Of a DNA stretch of 7,601 bases, positions 1 to 6,374 are shown one piece after another. Position 1 is the first letter of the stretch. The number at the start of each line of letters is the position of its first letter. The DNA comes from Cyclobacteriaceae bacterium (GTDB taxonomy: Bacteria; Bacteroidota; Bacteroidia; Cytophagales; Cyclobacteriaceae). Location of the stretch: contig CANHCD010000089.1 of assembly GCA_947458795.1 (NCBI GenBank), positions 1-7,601 of the forward strand. The letters run 5' to 3'. The notes beneath the pieces were generated by a model that worked only from the letters and a program-made list of their open reading frames with translations, made no database searches and had not been told where the DNA came from. A program made the position numbers and the translations under genes.

Positions 1-1902
1 ATTTCAATAAAAAGCCAAAAAGCTTCCATCTCTTACAAAATCGAAGAAAATAAGCCTTACATCCTTGACTCGGTCTACACGCGTGTCGACAATCCTGAGA
101 TTCAAGACCTGCTGTCCAATTTTTCATCCAATTCCTTTATCAAAAAAGGACAGATATACAATCAGGACAACATTACCGAAGAACGCAATCGGTTAGAGGA
201 ATTACTCAAAAACAAGGGATACTACATGTTTTCGAAGTCCTATGTCAACTACATCGCGTACCAAGACACCGCGGCGAAGTCCATACGACTGGAGCAAGTC
301 ATCCAAAAGCCTACTTTCGCTGAAAGCCATCAAGTATATACTCTCGATTCGATCAGCCTACGAATCAATCCCCCTTCGGATGAGTTTGCAGACAGACAAA
401 TTCAAACCCAATACCAAGGGATTGATTTTTCCTTTTATCGAGATCGCTATTCAGCCAAAATTCTAGCCTCAAGAATTCAATTGCAAAAGGGAAAGCCCTA
501 CAACAGGATTGATGCACTTGAAACGCAGCGACTAATTAATAGCTTGGATCTTTTTCGGTTCGTCAACATTACTTTTGACACGCTAGGAACCTCCCTATCG
601 GCTGCTATTTACACACAACCCAATCAAAAATACCAGCTCACCAACCAGCTGGGGATGACCATCACGGAACAGCTTCCAGGGCCCTTTTTTAGTACAGCAC
701 TGAGAAATCGTAATTTCTTTAGGGCTGGAGAATTGCTTGAACTCAATTTCAGAGCTGGCTTGGAAGGTGTTGCTTCTGCCACAGGCCAAGGCGTGTACCA
801 AAGCAGTGAAATCAACACCTCACTTTCTGTAATTTTCCCTAGATTTTTAATCCCATTTTCCCCAAAGACACTCCAGCAATTGGGGAAATACAACCCGACT
901 ACACGAGTTCAATTTGGATACCTGAGTACCAACCGGCCGGAATACAACCGAAATGCGATCAATGGACAATTGGGATACACCTGGGCTACACGCAACAATC
1001 GTCAATCCTTTACGATCAATGCTGCGGATGTCAGCTACATCCGTACACCCTATATTCAGGACGAATTCCTAGGCATTCTGGAAAACTTACAGAGCGATGG
1101 CAACAACCTGATCTGGTCATTTCTACCCTCCCTGATTAGTAGTTTTTCAGGTCAGACGCTAATCAATTTTAATCGATACGGCGATTTTTCAGCGCGAAAA
1201 GCTTCCCTACTCCGAATTTTTGGAGAAAGTGGCGGTACTACCTTGAATTTTACGAATGTTCGGAGAAACGATTCCCCAGAAATCGACTATGCCAATTTCC
1301 AATGGCTTAAGGGCCAGGTTGATTACAGGCGATATTATCCAATTAGCAAAAAGCAAACTCTTGCCTACCGACTCAACTTTGGGTTGGCACGTCCTTACGG
1401 TGTCAGTGCTGGGATTTTGCCCTATGAGAAGTATTTCTTTGCTGGAGGTGGTACCAGTATCCGTGCTTGGCAAGCGCGAAGACTTGGACCTGGAAGCTCT
1501 ACCCCTATCACTGGACCAGGTGGAAATTACGATTACAGGAATGAGCAACCAGCGGAAATGATTCTGGAGAGCATGTTTGAGTACCGAAGAAAGTTATTCA
1601 GCTACTTCGATATGGCCGTTTTCATTGATGCAGGTAACTCTTGGATGATTGGCAGAGATGATGCTCGCCCGGGAGCAGATTTTAGATACGATCGATTTTA
1701 CAAGGAGATCGCAGTAGGAACTGGAGTAGGATTACGAATGGATTTTGACTTTTTGGTCATCCGCTTAGACTTGGCTACCAAAGCCCTCGATCCAGCACGC
1801 GAAGAAGGCCAGCGATGGATTCTTGACAACATTCGATTCAATAAACCCTTGGGAGAAAAAGGACAAACCGTATTTAATTTTGGAATTGGATATCCATTCT
1901 AA
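1..1902 (+). CDS. BamA/TamA-family outer-membrane beta-barrel protein, probably TamL-like (5' partial)
   Basis: The reading frame is open from base 1, so this is the last 633 residues of a longer protein; the ATG at 226 lies inside a POTRA domain and is not the start. Two POTRA-like units are visible (about residues 20-105 and 112-207), each with the usual strand-helix-helix-strand-strand pattern. An Omp85 barrel of about 420 residues follows, rich in alternating aromatic strands. The conserved loop-6 motif appears as IRAW (residues 487-490) followed by a Leu-Gly-Pro-Gly segment; this form, in place of the canonical (V/I)RG(F/Y), is what I recall for Bacteroidota TamL proteins. The chain ends in Tyr-Pro-Phe, a terminal aromatic fitting a BAM-recognised beta-signal. 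The likely role is insertion or assembly of outer-membrane proteins. A lipoprotein signal, expected for TamL, would lie outside the window. No tamB follows; hemF starts 13 bases downstream. BamA proper is the alternative, judged less likely. Confidence 0.9.
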   Translation: MSIKSQKASISYKIEENKPYILDSVYTRVDNPEIQDLLSNFSSNSFIKKGQIYNQDNITEERNRLEELLKNKGYYMFSKSYVNYIAYQDTAAKSIRLEQVIQKPTFAESHQVYTLDSISLRINPPSDEFADRQIQTQYQGIDFSFYRDRYSAKILASRIQLQKGKPYNRIDALETQRLINSLDLFRFVNITFDTLGTSLSAAIYTQPNQKYQLTNQLGMTITEQLPGPFFSTALRNRNFFRAGELLELNFRAGLEGVASATGQGVYQSSEINTSLSVIFPRFLIPFSPKTLQQLGKYNPTTRVQFGYLSTNRPEYNRNAINGQLGYTWATRNNRQSFTINAADVSYIRTPYIQDEFLGILENLQSDGNNLIWSFLPSLISSFSGQTLINFNRYGDFSARKASLLRIFGESGGTTLNFTNVRRNDSPEIDYANFQWLKGQVDYRRYYPISKKQTLAYRLNFGLARPYGVSAGILPYEKYFFAGGGTSIRAWQARRLGPGSSTPITGPGGNYDYRNEQPAEMILESMFEYRRKLFSYFDMAVFIDAGNSWMIGRDDARPGADFRYDRFYKEIAVGTGVGLRMDFDFLVIRLDLATKALDPAREEGQRWILDNIRFNKPLGEKGQTVFNFGIGYPF

Positions 1903-1915
1903 AATCAAAAAACCT

Positions 1916-2827
1916 ATGAGTAGGAAATCAAAAGAAGAAATTGCAGCCATTTACAAGCAAATGCAGGAATACATTTGCGAAGCCCTCGAGGCTGGAGATG
2001 GTGCAGGATCTTTCAAAGCAGATAATTGGGTTAGAGAAGAAGGTGGTGGAGGTCAAACTCGAATTTTTCAAGATGGGGCCATCCTTGAAAAAGGTGGAGT
2101 AGCCTTTTCAGCTGTACATGGACCTACTCCAAAAAAGATTTCTGATAAACTTGGCTTGGAGTCCGGTATCTTTTTTGCAACGGGAGTATCTATCGTTTTG
2201 CATCCCTACAATCCTATGGTTCCCATCATTCACATGAATATCCGATACTTCGAGATGGAAGATGGTACCCATTGGTTTGGTGGAGGAATAGATTTGACAC
2301 CCCACTACATTGTTCCAGAAGATGCGGCTTACTTTCACAGGAAATTAAAAGAAACCTGCGATGCTTTTGATACTAGCTACTATCCCAAGTTCAAAAATTG
2401 GGCTGATGACTACTTTTTCATCAAACATCGTCAAGAGACCCGTGGCATTGGAGGTATTTTCTACGATCGACTTAGCGCTACCTCAGACAGCCATTTCCAG
2501 GAGATTTTGGATTTTAGCCTTGCCTTGGGAAGACTGTTTCCAGAGATCTATACCTACTTCATGAAAAAGAACTCCGTGCTTCCATTCGGACCTGAGCAAA
2601 AAGCTTGGCAAGGGCTCCGTCGTGGCCGCTACGTGGAGTTCAACTTGGTTTGGGATGCAGGAACCAAGTTTGGCTTGGATACCAACGGTCGGACAGAAAG
2701 TATTTTGATGAGCATGCCGCCGCAAGCAGAATGGACCTATCAGCATGAACCCAAGCAGGGTAGTGCTGAGGAATATACCTTGGCTCACCTAAAAAAAGGA
2801 CTTGATTGGCTTTCCTATACCGCATGA
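1916..2827 (+). CDS. hemF: Oxygen-dependent coproporphyrinogen III oxidase
   Basis: HemF oxidatively decarboxylates two propionates of coproporphyrinogen III to vinyl groups using O2, giving protoporphyrinogen IX; it is a cytosolic heme-pathway enzyme. The 303-residue length matches the family (E. coli about 299). The family signature is at residues 160-184 (KNWADDYFFIKHR, then ETRGIGGIFYD), with Ala163 where the pattern usually has Cys. Other conserved blocks are HMNIRYFE (106-113), WFGGGIDLTP (120-129), RRGRYVEFNL (235-244) and GRTESILMSMPP (258-269). Asp247 matches the catalytic Asp of the usual Asp-Arg-Gly-Thr motif, but the next residue is Ala248 instead of Arg. The frame extends upstream to 1823, but that part overlaps the preceding gene, and the ATG at 1916 gives a normal N-terminus. 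It sits 13 bp after the barrel gene and overlaps the next gene by 4 bp, suggesting an operon. Confidence 0.97.
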   Translation: MSRKSKEEIAAIYKQMQEYICEALEAGDGAGSFKADNWVREEGGGGQTRIFQDGAILEKGGVAFSAVHGPTPKKISDKLGLESGIFFATGVSIVLHPYNPMVPIIHMNIRYFEMEDGTHWFGGGIDLTPHYIVPEDAAYFHRKLKETCDAFDTSYYPKFKNWADDYFFIKHRQETRGIGGIFYDRLSATSDSHFQEILDFSLALGRLFPEIYTYFMKKNSVLPFGPEQKAWQGLRRGRYVEFNLVWDAGTKFGLDTNGRTESILMSMPPQAEWTYQHEPKQGSAEEYTLAHLKKGLDWLSYTA

Positions 2828-3399
2828 TAGAATCCATTAAGAATTGGGACGAGAAGGCCTTTCTATGGCTCAATTCCTACCATTCGGATGGATTGGACCC
2901 CATTGTCTTTCAGCTTACGCAGACGATCACTTGGATTCCTTTATACCTTTTGCTACTCTATTTAATCTACCGGAAGGATCCTAAAAATACGGCCTGGGTG
3001 ATTGGTGGAGTCATGCTGACCATACTTCTGGCAGATCAAGTTAGTACAGGATTGATGAAACCCTATTTCGAACGATTACGCCCCTGCCATGATCCACAAT
3101 GGGAAGGACTCCTGCACAACTATGGTAGGTGTGGTGGTCTTTATGGGTTTGTTTCTTCTCACGCTGCCAACACCTTTGGGATGGCCACATTTCTAACACT
3201 TATTCTACGTAAAAATCAAAAAGGAATCTATTGGCTATTTCTTTATGCCGTGATAGTCAGTTATACCCGCATTTATCTGGGGGTACATTATCCTTTAGAT
3301 GTAATTTTTGGAGCTTTGGTCGGCGTACTGTCCGCTTACTTATCTTGGGCTGTCGTAGTCATCCTTAAGCGGAAAATCATCAAAAAAGTACTGGAATAA
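2824..3399 (+). CDS. PAP2-superfamily membrane phosphatase (undecaprenyl-diphosphatase/PgpB-like)
   Basis: A 191-residue integral membrane phosphatase. All three PAP2 motifs are present: K79-x6-R86-P87 (KPYFERLRP), S111-S112-H113 (a variant of the usual Ser-Gly-His) and T148-R149-x5-H155-x3-D159 (TRIYLGVHYPLD, Thr replacing the common Ser). H113 and H155 should be the catalytic histidines and D159 their partner. Hydrophobic segments lie at about 38-50, 56-75, 108-128, 134-148 and 158-181, and the C-terminus is Lys/Arg-rich, probably cytoplasmic. The family removes phosphate from lipid (pyro)phosphates such as undecaprenyl diphosphate, phosphatidylglycerol phosphate or lipid A; the substrate cannot be read from sequence. 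The start is the ATG at 2824, overlapping the hemF stop as ATGA, which implies coupled translation. A TTG at 2806 would add six residues and overlap hemF further, so it is less likely. Confidence 0.92.
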   Translation: MIESIKNWDEKAFLWLNSYHSDGLDPIVFQLTQTITWIPLYLLLLYLIYRKDPKNTAWVIGGVMLTILLADQVSTGLMKPYFERLRPCHDPQWEGLLHNYGRCGGLYGFVSSHAANTFGMATFLTLILRKNQKGIYWLFLYAVIVSYTRIYLGVHYPLDVIFGALVGVLSAYLSWAVVVILKRKIIKKVLE

Positions 3400-3436
3400 C
3401 TTACTTCCCCTAAGATTATAGGAGTTCCATAAGTTA
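3397..3436. repeat. Inverted repeat spanning the gap between two convergent genes
   Basis: Arms TAACTTA (3397-3403) and TAAGTTA (3430-3436) are perfect 7-bp complements. A short inner CCTA (3409-3412)/TAGG (3419-3422) closes a 6-base loop. The left arm contains the stop codon of the PAP2 gene and the right arm abuts the menC stop codon. A hairpin here could slow or end transcription from both sides. The stem is AT-rich, interrupted and lacks a T-run, so a rho-independent terminator is only a weak proposal. Confidence 0.3.
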
Positions 3437-4519
3437 CTAACTAGGTGTTTCCCAAATCCCGTCCGGTAGATACTGAATTTCCCCATTGCTTACGAGTAGC
3501 GGGGATTCCAAATTGTTGAGGTACAATTTCCCTGTTCCCAGACCTTGTGGGAGGCTTGGTAGATAGGTAGAAGTGAGTTGCGAGATGGCATTGAGGCCAA
3601 TCGAACTCTCCAAGGCTGAAGTCATCCACCAACCAATACCCATTTTTTCTGCTAACTGAATCCATTCACGCGTTTCTAAAATCCCTCCCAGAAGGCTAGG
3701 TTTTAAAATCAAGTACTGTGGCTGTATGGAGTTCAGCACTTCCTCTTTAGCTGGCCTGCCAATAAGTTCTTCATCCAATGCGATTGGAATTGGACTATTT
3801 ACCGCCAATTCCCGCATTGCCTTCCACTGACCCACCGCGATAGGCTGTTCGATGCTATGCATTCCAAAATCATGCAAAAGCTCCAATTTGCCCATTGCTT
3901 CTTGGATAGAAAATGCACCATTTGCATCCACACGCAGCACCAGGTCTTTTGCTGCCTCCTGCTCCCGGATATAGCGAAGGATTTCAAGCTCCTGAGCAAA
4001 GTCAATCGCCCCAATTTTCAATTTCAAGCAGGCAAAACCCTCCCCTAATTTTTGATTGATTTGCTGCAGCATAAATTCTTTAGTTCCCATCCAAATCAAT
4101 CCATTGATGGGGATGGGCCTTCCCTCATCAAAAAATGCGTTCGCAAGAATTCGCTTTCGTCCGCCATTCAGAAAATCCAAAAGGGCTGTTTCCAAGCCAA
4201 AACGGATAGAAGGAAGAGGAAATGGCACTAGAGCCTTAACTTGTTGGAGCAAGCTCTCCTCCTCCAAATCCCAAGCTCGTGCATTTGCTTGCTTCAAAAC
4301 ATCACTTAATTGGGATTCAAAATCAGGTCCAAAATCCGGGCTAAGTCCTGCTAACGGTGCAGCCTCTCCCCAGCCTAGTAGATCCAAGTCGCCCTTTCGA
4401 TGCGCCTTGATCCAAAAGACCTCCCTAGTATGCATCACTCCACGAGAAGTGCCTGCCTCAAATCGAAATTGAAGCGTCCGTTTGATGAAAGAAAATTCAA
4501 GGCTCACCGGTAAAGTCAT
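3437..4519 (-). CDS. menC: o-Succinylbenzoate synthase (enolase superfamily)
   Basis: MenC dehydrates SHCHC to o-succinylbenzoate in menaquinone synthesis. The 360-residue protein has an enolase-superfamily N-terminal capping domain (about 1-120) and then a TIM-barrel domain. Visible active-site elements are K166-x-K168 (CLKLKIG), metal ligands D198 (RVDANG), E224 (SIEQP) and D249 (ALDEEL), and K273 on the opposite face (LKPSLLGG). These match E. coli MenC K131/K133, D161, E190, D213 and K235 as I recall them. The C-terminal SALESSIGLNAI and GLGTGKLY segments favour OSBS over dipeptide epimerase, which usually has Asp-Glu-Ser after the third metal ligand. The ATG at 4519 gives a standard N-terminal strand; an in-frame TTG at 4546 is rejected. 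No other men gene is in the window. It is divergent from queA and convergent with the PAP2 gene, so it is probably transcribed alone. Some promiscuous epimerase activity is possible. Confidence 0.92.
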   Translation of the reverse strand: MTLPVSLEFSFIKRTLQFRFEAGTSRGVMHTREVFWIKAHRKGDLDLLGWGEAAPLAGLSPDFGPDFESQLSDVLKQANARAWDLEEESLLQQVKALVPFPLPSIRFGLETALLDFLNGGRKRILANAFFDEGRPIPINGLIWMGTKEFMLQQINQKLGEGFACLKLKIGAIDFAQELEILRYIREQEAAKDLVLRVDANGAFSIQEAMGKLELLHDFGMHSIEQPIAVGQWKAMRELAVNSPIPIALDEELIGRPAKEEVLNSIQPQYLILKPSLLGGILETREWIQLAEKMGIGWWMTSALESSIGLNAISQLTSTYLPSLPQGLGTGKLYLNNLESPLLVSNGEIQYLPDGIWETPS

Positions 4520-4554
4520 GAAGCTGTAACCAAAAGGAGTTGACAAGGGTTAAC

Positions 4555-4562
4555 TATATTTG
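4555..4562 (+). promoter_or_regulatory. Candidate Bacteroidota-type -7 promoter element for queA
   Basis: TATATTTG fits the Bacteroidota consensus TAnnTTTG at every fixed position and lies 19 bases before the queA ATG, giving a predicted leader of roughly a dozen bases. No TTTG -33 element is found at the usual spacing; TTGACA at 4540 is too close (9 bases) to act as a normal -35. The site favours the ATG at 4582 over the in-frame TTG at 4540, which would lie upstream of the promoter element. Confidence 0.45.
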
Positions 4563-4581
4563 CGGACCAATTGCCCTATTT

Positions 4582-5790
4582 ATGGAAATCCAGAGGATTG
4601 ATCTTAAAGAATACGAATATACTTTACCCGAAGAACGAATCGCTAAACATCCATTAGAAAAACGGGATCATTCCAAACTTTTGGAATACAAAAAGGGAAG
4701 CATCCACCACCGCCATTTTTTTGATCTTCCAGCACTTTTGGATTCCGATAGCTTGTTGGTTTACAACAACACCAAAGTAATTCCTGCTCGGCTTGTTTTT
4801 CAACGACAAACGGGTGCTCGGATTGAGGTGTTTTTACTCCAACCAGTCGCTCCCTCCAGGGTGATGTCAGAAATTATGGCATCCAAAAAGCCAGTGGTTT
4901 GGGAAACCATGATTGGTAATTTAAAAAAATGGAAAGATGGAGAAGCGCTTCAGGGAACTGTGACGGTAGCGAATCAACAGGTGGTTCTTACTGCTCGCCT
5001 GCTGAATAGGGAGCTAAACCAAGTCGAATTTTCCTGGTCTGAAGTAGAAATTGCATTTGTAGATTTGGTGGAGGCCTGTGGAGAAACACCCCTTCCACCC
5101 TACCTCAATCGAAAAGCACAGGAAGAAGATAAATCGCGTTACCAAACCGTTTATTCAGAGAAGGAAGGCGCTGTCGCAGCACCTACTGCTGGACTTCATT
5201 TTACAGAAGAGATTTTTGAGGGCTTACGAAAAAAGGGAGTTCAAGAAGCTGCTCTTACCCTTCATGTGAGCGCTGGGACATTTCAGCCAATCAAAGTGCA
5301 AACTGTGGAAGAGCATCCCATGCACAGTGAGCAGATGGAAATAAGGCTAGAGACCATTGAAAAACTGCTCAACCATAAAGGGAAAATCATTGCTGTGGGC
5401 ACCACTTCAGTAAGAACGCTTGAAAGCATGTACTGGTTTGGAGTTCAATTGCTTGAAAACAGGGGTACTCTATTTCAAATTGAAAAACTTGCTCCCTATG
5501 TCCGGCGTGAATCTTTGCCCACAGGCAAAGAGGCCTTGGAAGCGATTGTCAAAGAAATGAATGCCAAGTCAGTGGACTCACTTTTGGGAACTACCGAAAT
5601 TTTTCTATTTCCAGGGTACAAATTTCAGCTCGTAGATGGATTGATCACCAACTTCCACCAACCTGGTTCTACGCTCGTGCTCTTGATTGCTGCGCTTTTG
5701 GGTGAGGATTGGAAAAAAGTATACCACGAAGCCCTCGCCAACGACTATAGATTTCTCAGCTATGGGGACAGTAGCTTGCTTTGGGTTTAA
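4582..5790 (+). CDS. queA: S-adenosylmethionine:tRNA ribosyltransferase-isomerase
   Basis: QueA transfers and isomerises the ribosyl group of SAM onto 7-aminomethyl-7-deazaguanine at tRNA position 34, forming epoxyqueuosine in the anticodon of GUN tRNAs. Conserved blocks are LVYNNTKVIPARL (59-71), APTAGLHFTEE (200-210), HVSAGTFQPIK (228-238), EEHPMHSE (243-250), VGTTSVRTLES (272-282), FLFPGYKFQLVDGLITNFH (341-359), PGSTLVLLIAALLG (361-374) and YRFLSYGDSSL (389-399). At 402 residues it is about 45 longer than E. coli QueA (about 356). Much of the extra length lies between TTSVRTLES and the FLFPGY block (about 285-335), plus a smaller expansion near 90-120; I recall Bacteroidota QueA being long like this. 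The ATG at 4582 sits after a consensus -7 element and gives the normal N-terminus. It is divergent from menC (62 bp), and its last 4 bp overlap the convergent LytTR gene. No other queuosine gene is present. Confidence 0.96.
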   Translation: MEIQRIDLKEYEYTLPEERIAKHPLEKRDHSKLLEYKKGSIHHRHFFDLPALLDSDSLLVYNNTKVIPARLVFQRQTGARIEVFLLQPVAPSRVMSEIMASKKPVVWETMIGNLKKWKDGEALQGTVTVANQQVVLTARLLNRELNQVEFSWSEVEIAFVDLVEACGETPLPPYLNRKAQEEDKSRYQTVYSEKEGAVAAPTAGLHFTEEIFEGLRKKGVQEAALTLHVSAGTFQPIKVQTVEEHPMHSEQMEIRLETIEKLLNHKGKIIAVGTTSVRTLESMYWFGVQLLENRGTLFQIEKLAPYVRRESLPTGKEALEAIVKEMNAKSVDSLLGTTEIFLFPGYKFQLVDGLITNFHQPGSTLVLLIAALLGEDWKKVYHEALANDYRFLSYGDSSLLWV

Positions 5791-5801
5791 TCCCCTAAGC
5801 T
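5758..5801. repeat. Inverted repeat across the overlapping stop codons of queA and the LytTR gene
   Basis: Outer arms AGCT (5758-5761 and 5798-5801) and inner arms GGGGA (5764-5768)/TCCCC (5791-5795) can pair with a symmetric 2x2 mismatch between them, leaving a 22-base loop that contains both stop codons. There is no T-run and the loop is long. It may help end transcription in both directions where the genes leave no intergenic space, but chance is a fair alternative. Confidence 0.25.
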
Positions 5802-6200
5802 TCCAATCTTCCGGATACCCCCTAGGAGTTGGTGGTAAAATGTACGTCCTACTGGCACCAGGTCACTGCCGATTTTTACCTCCTTGGTGGTGATTGAAAG
5901 AATCTCTGAGGCTTGTACAATATAGCTTTTGTGAATACGGATAAACTGGCTCACCGGAAGCACTGATTCAAATTCCTTTAGAATATTTCTGACAGAAAAA
6001 ATGGCGTTCTTAGTGATCAAGGTGGTGTAATTGCCGTCTCCCTTTAACCAAAGAATGTCGTCAAATTTGACCTTGACTAAGCTACCCTCGTGGCGTACGA
6101 ATACCGCGTCTTTAACGAGTAGTTTGGTGTCTTGGAAAAATAACTTCTTATCCCCACTTCCGTTCCCGTTGGTCTTTCGTACATCGAGTAGTTCTTTCAT
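5787..6200 (-). CDS. Solitary LytTR DNA-binding domain protein
   Basis: A 137-residue protein made almost entirely of one LytTR domain (about 32-130), the mostly-beta DNA-binding fold of LytR/AlgR-type response regulators. Diagnostic features are the FDDILWLKGDGNYTTLIT block (46-63), then FIRIHKSYIV (86-95) and VPVGRTFYHQL (115-125). The first 30 residues are polar and glycine-rich, too short for a receiver domain, and there is no membrane segment. It therefore probably regulates transcription without direct phosphorylation, acting as a constitutive or protein-partnered regulator; solitary LytTR proteins are common in Bacteroidota. No histidine kinase gene is adjacent. The ATG at 6200 is the first plausible start, preceded by a palindrome that could be an operator or leader hairpin. 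Its stop codon shares TTAA (5787-5790) with the queA stop. Target genes are unknown. Confidence 0.9.
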   Translation of the reverse strand: MKELLDVRKTNGNGSGDKKLFFQDTKLLVKDAVFVRHEGSLVKVKFDDILWLKGDGNYTTLITKNAIFSVRNILKEFESVLPVSQFIRIHKSYIVQASEILSITTKEVKIGSDLVPVGRTFYHQLLGGIRKIGSLGD

Positions 6201-6201
6201 A

Positions 6202-6219
6202 TTCAGGTAACTCCCTGAA
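6202..6219. repeat. Palindrome in the LytTR gene leader (possible operator or leader hairpin)
   Basis: TTCAGG and CCTGAA are perfect 6-bp inverted repeats separated by 6 bases, ending 2 bases before the ATG of the LytTR gene. As DNA it could bind a dimeric regulator; as RNA it would fold directly before the start codon and could limit translation. LytTR proteins usually bind tandem direct repeats, and I see no second copy, so autoregulation is conjecture. Confidence 0.35.
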
Positions 6220-6237
6220 AGAGACTATTGTTTGAAA

Positions 6238-6265
6238 AAAATTTAAGAATACAGATTTTGCCAAA
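6238..6265 (-). promoter_or_regulatory. Weak candidate promoter for the LytTR gene
   Basis: Read on the minus strand, TTTG (6262-6265) is followed after 16 bases by TAAATTTT (6238-6245), a 7-of-8 match to the TAnnTTTG -7 element. The spacer is shorter than the roughly 19 bases typical of Bacteroidota promoters. It would give a leader of about 30 bases containing the palindrome at 6202-6219. The region is AT-rich, so a chance match is plausible. Confidence 0.22.
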
Positions 6266-6295
6266 TAAACAGCTGCCCCTTTCGAGTTTAACCCA

Positions 6296-6331
6296 TAAAA
6301 AATCCTTGAAACCACCTAAGTTCCAAGGATT
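6296..6331 (-). terminator. Rho-independent terminator downstream of pgi
   Basis: On the minus strand AATCCTTG (6331-6324) pairs perfectly with CAAGGATT (6308-6301). Two further A-T pairs are possible past a single bulged base. The second arm runs into a stretch of six T residues ending at 6297. The hairpin starts 43 bases after the pgi stop codon, in the direction of pgi transcription, and separates pgi from the LytTR gene. Confidence 0.72.
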
Positions 6332-6374
6332 ATAAATTCTAGCTTCAGTTTAACTGAGTCTAATACCTAATGGA

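Noticed and set aside
226..228. ATG at 226 as the start of the barrel protein
   Set aside because: The frame is open back to base 1 and encodes the first part of a POTRA domain that continues through this Met.
1207..1548. 113-residue minus-strand open frame inside the barrel gene
   Set aside because: It shows no recognisable domain, and the opposite strand is a clear Omp85 barrel with its loop-6 motif.
1823..1915. Extended N-terminus of HemF from an upstream start at 1823
   Set aside because: These 31 residues overlap the barrel gene in another frame and have no HemF homology pattern; the ATG at 1916 gives the usual length.
4056..4472. 138-residue open frame opposite menC on the plus strand
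   Set aside because: It is Lys/Arg/Ser/Pro-rich with no domain pattern, and is explained as the antisense shadow of menC, which has all its catalytic residues.
3437..4519. Dipeptide (L-Ala-D/L-Glu) epimerase as the primary identity of the menC gene
   Set aside because: The residues after the third metal ligand (Asp-Glu-Glu) and the SALESSIGLNAI/GLGTGKLY segments resemble OSBS, not the epimerase pattern.
4540..4546. TTG starts for queA (4540) and menC (4546) that would make the two genes overlap head to head
   Set aside because: Both are TTG, precede normal family N-termini with unrelated residues, and the queA one lies upstream of its probable -7 element. The ATGs at 4582 and 4519 are better.
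6201..6374. A small RNA or a remnant receiver domain in the 174-bp gap before the LytTR gene
   Set aside because: The gap is explained by the pgi terminator, an AT-rich promoter-like stretch and the leader palindrome; no receiver-like coding pattern is seen.
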